A program made the translations under genes and the position numbers. A DNA stretch of 64,000 nucleotides from NCBI RefSeq assembly GCF_963662255.1, contig NC_085052.1, positions 30,328,654-30,392,653 on the forward strand. Direction: 5' to 3'. This document shows, piece after piece, positions 24,261 to 34,560 of the stretch. This DNA is from Cinclus cinclus (taxonomy: Eukaryota > Chordata > Aves > Passeriformes > Cinclidae). A model generated the notes under the pieces. It did no database searches and had not been told where the DNA came from. It saw only the letters and a program-made list of their open reading frames with translations. The stretch's first letter is position 1, and each line of letters begins with the position of its first letter.

Positions 24261-27200
24261 CTGATTTTTCATCCTGCTTAAAATGGAGATAAAATATTTC
24301 AGTTGAGTAGTAAAGGTATAGGTTAAGATAACCTAAGATATAAGATACACCTCACGTTCTTTTGTGCTAAAATAATTCAGGTTCAAAACTTCTTGCTGGT
24401 TCACCAGCAAGATTTTAACTACCATTGTAAATTTATTTAGTGCCCTCTTGATATTATGTGACCTCAGATTATTAAATTATTATCGAACATAATAGTAGCT
24501 TTCAAATAGCATAATAGAGCTGTAACAGTGCTACTGGGTACTGCAATATAATCTCAATTTAAAAAGTGAAACTGAAGTATTTAGGGATTCTTGCATGTTA
24601 CATACTCAGAGAAGATGAATGAATAAAATTGATACATGTATTGTTGAGCTCTGCTCCTCTTTGGAATGCAAATTCCAGCCCCTGGTTCTAGGAAGTTCCA
24701 AGATAGCTGCAGAGTAGCTGCAAAAAAAAAAAAAAAGGAGTCAGGTATTGGCTCAGATTTGCTGTACCTGTAAGAAGCCCACTGTTTTTTGTCTGTAGCA
24801 GTTGATATCTCAAAGGTTATGTTTTAAAAAATTATCACACGGGTGCGCTCACAGATGTTCATTTTGCTACGAATTTTGAGATAATGCATTCAGAAGTGTG
24901 TGCAGCCTTTCTTTGAGACTTGGTGTTATATCTTTTCTCCCGGTGGTGGTTTTGTAATTATTTTCTTTTAATAGGAAGCCAGCAAAATATTTACCATAGC
25001 AAGGTTTAGCAGAACAAATTTAATGTGTTATGTCCAAAACACCCTGGGGAAAATTTCAGGTTATGAAGGTGAGTATTTTTAAAAAGTACTAGCTTATCTG
25101 TAAATACTCTTGCCACTGAAGAAGATGATTTGGGGGCTGCAAGCTGGTGTTTTTGTGTAAGTAGATGTTGTAAAAAAGTGCCCTTGCACTGTGCTGATTG
25201 AAATTACTTTTTTTCCAATGCAGTTTTTCACTTAGAACAGTACTTTCAAACAAATGGCTTTTCTTCAGCGCATTTTATCCTCCATTTAAAGAGCAGTTTG
25301 GTTAAATGCAGTATGCAACAGCTTTGTGAACCATCCTGCAGTAGATTAATTATTAGTTAAAGAAGTAAAAACATTCAGACCCAAAGCCTAACTTAAAAAT
25401 GGAAAGGAAGAAAACCCACTGTGTTTTTGAGTCTTTATCAGATACAAAGTCTTTATTTTGCAGATGTGTTCTTTTCTGTGGCTCCAGATTCCTTGGCTGC
25501 AAGGGATGTATTTTAAAATTTTGAGTGAGCTGTTAATTACAGCAATTTCTTACACTAACTGCAAAGATCCCCGGAGAAATCTCAGTTCTTATGCAGAAAT
25601 CCATGTGAGATTAAAAAACAGTGATGTGTATTTAGGGTGCAGTGACAGAGGCAATGACACTGTGTGTGCTGTGTGCTCACAGCTGAGCCACATTCACAGA
25701 GAATTTATTTGCCTTGTTAGTACTGTAAAGTTCAGGAAGAAAACAGTGCCTTTTGTCAAAGAGATTCTAGTGAAGACCTTGCAATAATTAAAAGCTGATC
25801 TTTCCAGAGGGAATTTGAACAAAAATTATTCAGACTCCTTAACCTAGGGGAGCTGCAGCCACTGCTGGGGAAAAGGGAAGCCTAGGATAAATCCCCAAAT
25901 GTTTAAAAAAATGTTGGATCAAGTCCAGAATAAAGTAAGGCAGCTGGATGGGGTGGGATGACATGCACTGACTCACTGGAGTTTGCAGGGGACATTCCTG
26001 GGTTTATGATTTTAGAATAACCCAAGATAGAAGGGCTCTCAGAAATTCCTGAGGAGGAGTTTTCCTTACCCCCGTGTCTGCAGTGCTCACACAGCTGTAT
26101 TCACTGGTGAACCCAGAACACTGTGATGCTGGAAAGTGAGAAGTAGTACTTTTGGGCAACAGGATGAAAGAATTGCAATCTCTTATTTACAGTCAGGAAA
26201 TTTATAATGTAACTGGAATTTATGTGTTTGTGTTAGGGCAGGAAAGCAAAGAAGGAAAATGAAGAGGCTTGGGGTTCCAGGTGGGCATTCTCACATGCCA
26301 ACCCATTGATCTGAGAGCTCTTGAACTCATTATCTTCCTTTTCAGCTGAGCATAATCAGCATCAGGCTCGAAAGCGAATGGAAATTCTGTAGTTCAGCAC
26401 TGTGCTTGAAATTCCTCTTGGCAGGAGCTAAGTGCTTTGTGTGTGTGTAAGATTTGGGTCTTGCTTTATTTAACAAGACAGTTCAGTGCTTGCCAGCCTG
26501 CTTAGTTTAGTATACTGAAACTCTTGGAATTAAGCTCATGCGTGTTTCCCTCTGTTGGGACTGAACCAGAAGTTTTGCATTTCAGTGATAATTATTCTAA
26601 GGTTACTTGAGGCTTGATTAAGATTACTTGACCACTTTTTTGTGCATGACAGGTTCCTCCTGGGCACCTCTGATTGTGTAAGGTTTTTTTAATTCCATGT
26701 GATAACATCATGACAAATGCAATTGCAATAACACTTTTGTGTCTATACTGCAATCTGGTGAATATTTGGAATTTTCTATTTTTCTAGTAGACGCAGGAAA
26801 AATCACAAGGAACAAAAGGATAAAAAATGATGAAAAGGATGCCAAAGCTAGAACATATTTTCCAGTTTCCATTTTACATGGTAACTGTCTGGGGTCCAGA
26901 TAACATAAGATCTGATTCAAAACTCCATTTTCTCTAAAATTTAAAATAACACCACTGAGATCCTCGAAAGCGAAATTGTAACTTAATCTTAGATAACAAA
27001 ATCTTCAGTTGGTTTGTGGAGAGACTTAAAATCCCTCTCATTTGGCTACTTTGGTGTTTCTTATAGATGTCTCCTGTATTCAGCTGCAAGCTTTTGCTGT
27101 TTTATATTTGTGTCTTCAATTTGCCATACTATTTACTAATTACAGCTCTTTATATGGTGTAAAATTGTGGGTACCCTGAACAGAGGGGAATTCTGGAATA

Positions 27201-27292
27201 CATGGAATACATGACGTTTTTTGATGACCTCTAACCCTTTGGGTGCCTGTAAATAACCTCTTGACCTTTTCTGCTACCTCTGACCCCATGGG

Positions 27293-27305
27293 TGACCTTT
27301 GAACT
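27293..27305 (-). promoter_or_regulatory. DR1-like nuclear-receptor site
   Basis: The minus strand reads AGTTCAAAGGTCA, two hexamers spaced by one base with one mismatch to the AGGTCA direct repeat. This resembles sites bound by HNF4, PPAR/RXR and COUP-TF. It lies inside the minisatellite, so it may be a by-product of the repeat unit rather than a selected element. Confidence 0.35.
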
Positions 27306-27310
27306 CTGGA

Positions 27311-27323
27311 TGACCTCTGACCT
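27311..27323 (-). promoter_or_regulatory. Perfect DR1 nuclear-receptor site
   Basis: The plus strand TGACCTCTGACCT gives AGGTCA-G-AGGTCA on the minus strand, an exact direct repeat with one-base spacing. DR1 sites are bound by RXR heterodimers, HNF4 and COUP-TF family receptors. The motif is certain; function is unknown. Confidence 0.45.
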
Positions 27324-27347
27324 TTCAGCAACATTTTGAGCTCATTC

Positions 27348-27364
27348 TGACCTTTCAGTGACCT
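27348..27364 (-). promoter_or_regulatory. Perfect DR5 (retinoic-acid-type) half-site pair
   Basis: TGACCT (27348-27353) and TGACCT (27359-27364) are separated by TTCAG, five bases. AGGTCA repeats with five-base spacing are the classical RAR/RXR arrangement. Here the spacing arises from an 11-bp step in the minisatellite, so chance is a real alternative. Confidence 0.35.
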
Positions 27365-27396
27365 TTGATCCTGCAAGACCATTTATCCTCTTGCAG

Positions 27397-27409
27397 CGAC
27401 CTGTGACCC
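27397..27409 (-). promoter_or_regulatory. Imperfect DR1 nuclear-receptor site
   Basis: CGACCT-G-TGACCC on the plus strand is a one-base-spaced direct repeat with one mismatch in each half. Its phase in the array matches the better DR1 copies. Confidence 0.25.
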
Positions 27410-27787
27410 AGGATGACATCAGAACTTTGGGGATGGCCTTTGATTCCTGAATGACCTCTAGTATGTCTTCTATTAGGATTCTGTTAGCATGTCCAGCTCC
27501 TTTGCCAGGGCTGAGGTCTTGACTATAAGAACACTGAAAATGCTTAGAAGAGCCAGAAGTGCTGTTTATCCTCCCAAAAATAGCTGAGAAAGCACAAGTG
27601 AGCAGTGACCAAACTGGTCCAGATTTGAAATCCAGCCTTGTACATTCTGTTTCTCCTCTCTATGCAGGCAAGCAACACAGAAGATGCAGGAGGGGACAGA
27701 CTCACATTGCTAAGGTAGGAAGAAAGCATCTTTTGTTTTAACTGCTTAATGGAAACTTACGACATCTCACGAAAAATTTGTGTGCTA

Positions 27788-27825
27788 TACTACTCTAAGT
27801 ATACTCTGTATACTTACTACTCTAA
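27788..27825. repeat. Palindrome nested between direct repeats
   Basis: TACTACTCTAA occurs at 27788-27798 and again at 27815-27825. Between and overlapping them, AAGTATAC (27797-27804) and GTATACTT (27808-27815) form an inverted repeat with a TCT spacer. No mobile element is recognisable here. Confidence 0.8.
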
Positions 27826-30326
27826 ACCAGCTGTAATTGCAGTTGGCTTGCTAGTGATTTGCTGGAGGAAGGACCTAAAGAGTGAAACTTCTCAAAGTCT
27901 CAATGCTGATATGTATCAGCTGTAGACAGATAAATGCAGGCCACTGTCACCAGCTAACTCCCCAGAAAAAGTACTGTTGATTCCTGAATGGGTTGTGTGG
28001 ATGTTTTTTTTTTCTCAGTATTACTATAGCATTTTATTTTGCTTATAAATCCCTATAATCATGGTTCATATGTTGGTGTCACCTGAGCGGCCAGGAGGAA
28101 TTGCCTGGTGTCAGAAAGTATTTAATGGATTTGCACTGGTGTGGAGTTGCACCAGTTGACAGAGATACAACCAGTAAATATATCAATAACTGAACTCCTT
28201 TGCTGTGTTTCTGTCGGAAAGACTTGGCTTTTATGAGACTGACATTTCTCTAAGCAAACAGCATTATGTTATGCCCCAAGACTAGATTTCCTTGCATCAT
28301 TTCTCCAGCAGACTTGTCTGACCACAGGGACATAGCTTATCAAAAAAACTTCTTAAAGGAATATTTTACCCATAAAACTTAGAACCTGAGCAATGTCTTC
28401 CACCCCATTTGCATTTTGGAGTAAAAATACATGGACTAAGCTAATAGACAAGCCACTGGAAATCATGGTACATATTCCAGTCTTTAAGATATTGTGAGGT
28501 TTTTTCAGAGCTTTTTTCATTCTCCAGTAAAACAGCTGAGGAAAACATGTTATGATTCAGAACAATTTCAAGTATTTCCCAGATATTTTGTACTGCCAGA
28601 TGCTGCTGAAGTATCCCACTTAATATTCAGTTTGCTTTGCCAGTAATGCAGCAGATTAATAAACCACATTAGGTGGGAAATAGCTTTTTGAGAGAACTAG
28701 GAAAGATAATTCAAGGTTTTAAACAAAGCCATTGAAGCAGAAACAGGCTGGCGTTTCCCAAAACCTAATCAAATACTAGCAGAGCAGTACACATCATTTG
28801 GAAGTTAAAAGTCAAGGGAGAAGATTTTAAAATACTTTAAAAAACACAGTTTCAATTGCCAGCAGACAGTACCTCCCAATGTCAAACCTCTATCACTATA
28901 GGCATTACCAAGTCTTGTTGAAACAATCATCTGTTCTGTGAGGGGGCATCTTCTAATCACAGTGGTTGCTTAGGTCTGGTGGAGGACCTGCACATGCTCC
29001 TCACTCCTTGCTGGATCTGAGACAGAAATTCTGGGTGTTTTTTTATTTCTACATTTTTTATCATAGTCAAACAACTGGCAATTGGTTTTTCATGGTCACA
29101 AGGAATTTAACTTCTTCCTGTCATACTGTTGGTAAGTAATGGTTTGGATGTCCATCGGAGTTATAAAAAAACTGAATTTCAGTAGCTGCAATGAGAGGAG
29201 AAAAACGAAAAAATAAGTGTGTGTAAATGTTTTTATAAATGCTGGAGTGTATCATCAGGGAGGCTGTATCTGTTCAGCTTGAACTCTACTGGAGCTAGAG
29301 CACTCTCCTCAGGGATTTAAGGTCAAATCCCTTTGGGTACAGAGTGGAATTAAAGCAAATTTTTCTGCCTTGTGTTTGTCCCATACACTTTGAATAAACA
29401 AATTGCTTAATTCTCAAATACTATTGGAAAACTATTTTACTGTGATTTTGTCTCCCTAACTGAAATTTCTGCAGAACCCTAAGTTCTGTGTCCTTCAGAC
29501 ATCTAGTTTCACATTTCTCAGAGAACTTAATGTTCATGGGTGCGTGTTCTTGTACAACCAAGGTCTGGTGAGGGTCAGCAGAAGGCTTTTTTACTTTATT
29601 CCCCCTGCCCGCAGAATTTTACTTGAATATGCCATACTTGAAAGCAATGCTTTATTATTTAAGTAGTATTGTCAAATGAGCTAATTACTGGTGTGAATTT
29701 CCTCACTTGTTTTTATTAATTTCAACAAAACTAAGTAAATGCTGCTGGTAAATATTCACTCTGCAAGACCTTAGGCCAGTCAATAAAGTTGTAGCCTCGA
29801 CTGTCTGTTACTATCACTCTGTTGAAGTGAAAATGCACAGTAATTTGTTTCTAGCAAAACGGGAAGAACAAAATCACTTGGCCATTTAGTTGGAGGTAGT
29901 GTCTTGTCTGAGCATGGACTGGAGCACTTCAATGAAGTGAGCTGACCTCCAGCAAGCAGGGGCATTATTTACATTGAGCTCTACAGTTGGTCTAAAAATA
30001 TTATCTAATGCCAAGGTCACTTCTAAAAACAGCTTTTAGATGTGACATTCTTCTCCCCAAAAGATGTGTACTGCACAAAGTCCAAAACCCATGAAGTAAG
30101 TATGTAGGACAGAGAGCTGTAGCCTCAGTCTGTTGTGAATAAGTATTGCCATCAAGAAACCTGCTGGGTGTGTTGTGAAGCCTCCTGATTCTGAACCAAA
30201 ATGTTGGTATTTGGTTGCCATAAAATCACCTTTTCCTTAAGTCTAAGCACAAGGAATTGCTGCCCAGTTTCTTGGTCAATGCTTCAGTAAAGAATGATGC
30301 TCTCAAGAGTACATGACTGGGAAAGG
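27826..30326. other. Non-coding DNA; nothing recognised
   Basis: Ordinary AT-rich sequence with no supportable gene, no transposon similarity that I can see and only short homopolymers. Open frames are about 60 codons and unremarkable. Confidence 0.6.
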
Positions 30327-30331
30327 ACAGG
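30327..30331. repeat. Target-site duplication, left copy
   Basis: ACAGG lies immediately before the TG that opens the LTR and is repeated exactly at 31030-31034 after the closing CA. A 5-bp duplication fits ERVL-type and some other avian retroviral integrases. Confidence 0.75.
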
Positions 30332-30479
30332 TGTCCTAGTTTGAAAGACAGGTGTTTGCTAAGGAAAGCAGAAGCCTCCCTTTGAACTGAAAAATGTGAT
30401 CCTTCCTTCCTACAGATTATTATGATTTTGAAATTAAGGGAGCTCTCAGGCAAAGATGTGGGGGTAGGAATAACAGTTC

Positions 30480-30485
30480 TTTACT
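30480..30485 (-). terminator. Putative LTR polyadenylation signal AGTAAA
   Basis: The minus strand reads AGTAAA, a known variant of AATAAA, about 150 bp upstream of the LTR 3' end. This placement fits the R/U5 boundary of a retroviral LTR and supports the minus-strand orientation. No cleavage site has been shown. Confidence 0.35.
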
Positions 30486-30610
30486 AGTATATCTAACAAG
30501 ACAAACAAGAACAACAACAGCTATGAAATTACCCACAAACAGAACAGTAACTCAGTCCCAGTGTTTTTTGGCTGCAGGCACCTTTTCCCTGAGCTGCAGT
30601 TCCCGGTGCT

Positions 30611-30623
30611 GGGGGCGGGCGGG
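30611..30623. promoter_or_regulatory. GC box in LTR U3
   Basis: GGGGGCGGGCGGG is an Sp1/KLF-type GC box inside the most CpG-rich part of the LTR. On the inferred minus-strand orientation it lies upstream of the polyadenylation signal, where U3 promoter elements are expected. Confidence 0.4.
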
Positions 30624-31029
30624 TCCCGCAGAGCCGCAGGAGGGCTGGGGGTGATGGCAGAGCTGTCCCAGGGGGAGAGAGAGATGGAGAGAGCCCTCCG
30701 CTCACGGTGTGGGTCCTGGTGCTCAGCAGAGTGCTGGATGGTGGCAGGTTACAGAGAGAAGGCAGCAGGGCAGGGTCTGACAGTAGTGAGGATGGCTCCT
30801 GGTGTTGGGATGGCAGGAATGGCACTCAGGCACCGATCGTCCTTCTCGTCTGAACTCCGCGGGGGAAATGGGGAGAGCCAGAGCCTTCTGTCTGCTCTTC
30901 TGGATGTTTGGATATCGAGGGGTTTCCCTCTCCCCTCCCCCTTGCCACCAGGGCCCAGTCAACAGGTAACTTAGCATGACAACGGGGAAAATTCCACAGA
31001 GGGAAAAGGGAAAGAACCGACCCCCAACA

Positions 31030-31034
31030 ACAGG
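31030..31034. repeat. Target-site duplication, right copy
   Basis: ACAGG follows the terminal CA of the LTR and matches 30327-30331 exactly. Confidence 0.75.
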
Positions 31035-34000
31035 AAGTCTAGCTTTCCCAAATTAATGGCTAATTCTGAACTGAGAGCAAGGCTAGTTACCACACAACTT
31101 TTTTTTCACATCCCTGACATGGAATATGTTCTTTGTTGTTTGGAATGCCTTTGTGCTGCTGCTTTTATAGCACAAGCAGTTTCAGAGAAAACAGGGGGAT
31201 GCTTCCCTTTTTTGGTTACTTCAGTCATGTGCTCTTATATTCCACAACTGAAACTTGCCCCAGTAATTTAACATTTATCCAATTCCTTTTATTGTGGAAA
31301 AGAGAGGACAACTCACTGTAGGTGAGCAGGCTACAGACTTCTGTGACTTTAATTTTGTATACCAAGAGTTGTCTTCCAATTACTGTTACACCTTGTTAAA
31401 GTAAACTAGTATGATGCCACAAGATCTGTGTCTACTTATTTTTTTGTTATGATTCATAAAGATTTAAGTTCAGGGCATATAAAAATCTCTCATTTTATGG
31501 ATCAGCTATGCAGAAATGTGTTTGATAGCTGTCTACAGTGTGCTTAGCAGGAAGTTTTAATCCCTATATTAAGTTCATTATTAAGGGCAAATAAAAGTGT
31601 CTGTCTTGGGGGACAGATTATTAGCATATACAGGAATCTCAAAATGCTGCAGGAACTTTTTCTTTTGGAAAAAAAACCAAAACAATCAAGGCAGATCTAT
31701 CCTGTTGGGCATTTGTCTTAATATGAAAGCCAATTATCAAATTCAGATTTACTTGCTCTGCTGGCTAAATTTGAGGGTATCTGTGTCACTGTAACCAGAG
31801 CAGTGTCACCAGGCTGACTGCTAAATGCTGCTGAATCGAGCAAGCACAAATAGCACTGTTGTTATGGGAAACTGGTCTTTTGTCCTGCCTATTCCAATGC
31901 CAAAATACTCATGTTGCCTTTTGTAAAGAGGCGTGCAGAGTTACTGGAGCCCTTAGAGTACAAATTATTAGTGATACAGAGCAGACATACCTTGTCACAT
32001 CTATCGAGGATGTTTTTTTCAGAAATTGCTTAGGGATTAACAAACTAGCAGGCACACCAAGACAAGTCTGAAATGGATGAAGTGTGTTTTGAAGGAAGGG
32101 ATCACAAGGTTGATGTTTCTCTTCTTTGCTCACCAGATACTCATTTCATAAAATATGCAAAGGTAATGGCAATTAGTAGTGAAGACCAAAGATGACAAAA
32201 AATAACTGGCAATGGTAAGTGTGTGATAAAGCTTCTGATGCAATCAGGCTGGTCAAGAGAAAGCAAGTGCAAGTCCTTTCAAGCACTGCCTTTGGGCATG
32301 GAGGGACAGACAGATCCAGGCAAAGCAGACACAGTCACATCCTCTCTGATAGATGAATGGTTATGGGGAATGTGATCCGCTGTCCAGAGCCAGCTCAGCT
32401 ATGCTGGATACTGTCACAGGGGATGCCATAGGGAATTTTTAAAGTGGCTTCAATGGAGGTGCAGACAGAAATTACGGAAGTACGCTTTCTAAGCAAGCAT
32501 TGTGCCAAAGGTCAAGCTTTCATTTCTAAATTTCAGTGTTAGAAAGCACAGAAATTAGGAAAAGTAAATTAGAAAGGAAAGAACATTTGAGTATTTTCCA
32601 AACAAAAGAGAATAGTTTTCATCCAGTCTAGTAAAATTAAATTCAGTAACAAGTGACATGTACAATATCCTTGGAAAGTGTTGCTGGAAATCATCATAAA
32701 TTGTAGCTCAGTGGATTATTTTTCAGCTTTGAGACTTTGAGAGTAAAACTCCACAGATGTTTTAGGTTACCAGATTTTAATCTGCAAGTATAATTCTCTG
32801 GATATCCCTCATTTTCCTTTAAGAGCAGTCATTAAAATTTGCTAATATCTCACCCTTCCTTCAGAAAGCACGACAGACTGAGGAAATAGCAGTTTTCCAG
32901 ACTTTATGCCAAAGCAAAGTTTTTCATTAATTGTTGTCAAGCAGTTTGTTTCTCTCCCTGTTATAAAACAGGTGTCTCTATCTCCGCAGAACAGTGCCAT
33001 GGTAAATTGAATGAGGCAGGCACTAATATATATCCCTGAGAGTTGAAATGCTTTGAACATCATGAGTCATATGTGTGTGGCTGGAGCTGAAGAAATAGAA
33101 TTACAGAAACTGTTTTCCTATTAACATCTTATGAAAATAGAATTTATGTAACTTAAGAGCTTTGGTAGTCTATGTAAAAAGTGAAGTCAGTCCTGTTTAC
33201 ACCAAGGACTATTTTGAGCTAGAAAATTCATAATTCCTCCAAAGGTGGAGGTTGAGTTTGCTTTATTTCATACTTAGAGTCTGTCTCTCCTATTAAGCAG
33301 CAAGGTTTCGTCGCTGGCGTAGCTGTGCATCTGCCTAAACCTCTCTGGGATAACAGGGCTGCATCTCTGATCCAGCTGGTGACATATCTTGACTGGGAAC
33401 TGAGTAGAATCACCTTGCTTTAGATGCTTTAGGGGTGAAAGGTGTATAAAGCACCACAGGGAAGCTTTGTGTGGTGTGGCTGTCCCTCAAGCAGGGTTCT
33501 TTCACCCAGCGTGCAAGAACAAATCAACACACTGAGCTATTTGGTTTTGTTATCATTCTGAGAATGGAGTGCCAGGCATCACTCATTTCAGCATGCAAGA
33601 ACAGCCTTTTATACAAAATGATAACAAAGAATGATACAGAAACAGGTGATTTGGTCACTCACACCTATATAACAGAATTCACATTGTGTGTGTGGTGGTC
33701 TTCATTGTACTGTCCTTTACATACATGGATCTCCTTAGGAGTGTAGTTTTTGGCTTTATAATTGTCTAAGCTAACTTGAGATCCTATTTTCATCCTATCT
33801 GGCACCAAGAAGTTAAATAATAACTTTATACTCTGTTAGAGTTTTGGCTTGAATATATTTGAACAATTAATTGTCAATGAAATAAGGATTTCCAGCACTC
33901 AGCTCCTGGGGCTCTTCATTTCTCTGCTGCTCTGGCACCTTGTTGTAATGGTTTCAAGACTGGCTCACAGTCCCTGTGAAATTTTTGTGGATTTTTTTTT

Positions 34001-34435
34001 TAACATCACATGGCATCAATATAAACCCAGGGTTTTCCTAACTGCAGTTAATTGGTAACTCTCATTTATGAGTGTCACTTTTGCCAAGTGTAGCTGCTGA
34101 TTGTATTTCTGTTCAGAAATATTTTAAGATGGCATGCAACTTCCTAAGATAAAGTTGCATTTTCTCTTGGCTCTTGATGGTTCCTATGGGAAAAAATTCT
34201 CCTCCAGAGAAACCATAAGCTAGTTATGTCAATGAGGGAAGAATTCCAGAGAATGGGTTTGAGAAGCACACTCCCAAGCCAGAGCCCTTGTTGAGGAGAA
34301 TAGATTTCAAACGTGTTAAATATACTTTAAATTACAGACTTGGATTTCTCTGGAACTTCAAATACCTTTGAGCCTTATTCTTCTAAATTTTTCTTTCTTT
34401 TACTGTTGCTGCATCAAAAAAAAAAAATCTGCTCG

Positions 34436-34560
34436 TGGTGTGAGAATTGCTAATTGGGCTTTTCAATTACCATAAAATTTGTCAGTGCTTGATAAAGTGT
34501 GTTGCTGTTGTGCGCTGTAGCGATAGCGTAATTAAAGCAGATGCAGAAATATATAAATAG
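34436..34560. promoter_or_regulatory. Candidate conserved non-coding block (weak)
   Basis: The segment has GCTAATTGGG near 34449-34458 and TTCAATTACC near 34462-34471, an inverted pair of homeodomain-type cores. GCGTAATTAAAG follows near 34527-34538. CpG-containing words such as TAGCGATAGCG persist, which is unusual in old neutral bird DNA outside GC-rich regions. This suggests constraint but does not prove it. Confidence 0.25.

Larger units (their letters stand above)
15415..27211. other. Mostly unique non-coding DNA; no gene recognised
   Basis: I found no supportable gene in this long stretch. Open frames such as 18472-18843 (plus), 18486-18788 (minus) and 25458-25787 (plus) resemble no known protein, and the two at about 18.5 kb overlap on opposite strands. 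The A15 run at 24722-24736 and the very AT-rich patch near 23960-24030 are simple sequence. Possible regulatory blocks and a palindrome are listed individually. Confidence 0.6.
27212..27470. repeat. Decayed 18-19-bp minisatellite rich in TGACCT
   Basis: About 13 units begin with TGACCT or a close variant. The starts are near 27225, 27244, 27262, 27281, 27293, 27311, 27329, 27348, 27359, 27378, 27397, 27414, 27434 and 27452. Most intervals are 18-19 bp, with shorter steps of 11-12 bp. An approximate unit is TGACCTYTGANCYTNNNG. Exact TGACCT occurs eight times and TGACCC twice. TGACCT is the complement of AGGTCA, the nuclear-receptor half-site. Units are strongly diverged, so the array is old and probably no longer length-variable. 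I do not recognise it as a named satellite. Confidence 0.75.
30332..31029 (-). mobile_element. Solo endogenous retrovirus LTR, 698 bp
   Basis: The element starts TGTCCTAGTTTG and ends CCCCCAACA, giving canonical TG...CA termini, and is flanked by ACAGG duplications. No internal retroviral genes adjoin it, so it is a solo LTR left by recombination between two LTRs. I assign the sense strand as minus. On that strand a GC-rich U3 with a GC box is followed by AGTAAA and a T-rich stretch, then about 150 bp resembling U5. The termini and the AGAACTGTTATTCC-type segment recall passerine LTR families; the exact family name is not claimed. Open frames across it are non-coding. Intact ends and duplications suggest a fairly recent insertion. 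Confidence 0.85.

Noticed and set aside
30529..30977. Several overlapping frames of 80-137 codons on both strands
   Set aside because: They lie wholly inside the solo LTR, where GC-richness lowers stop frequency; LTRs of this type are non-coding.
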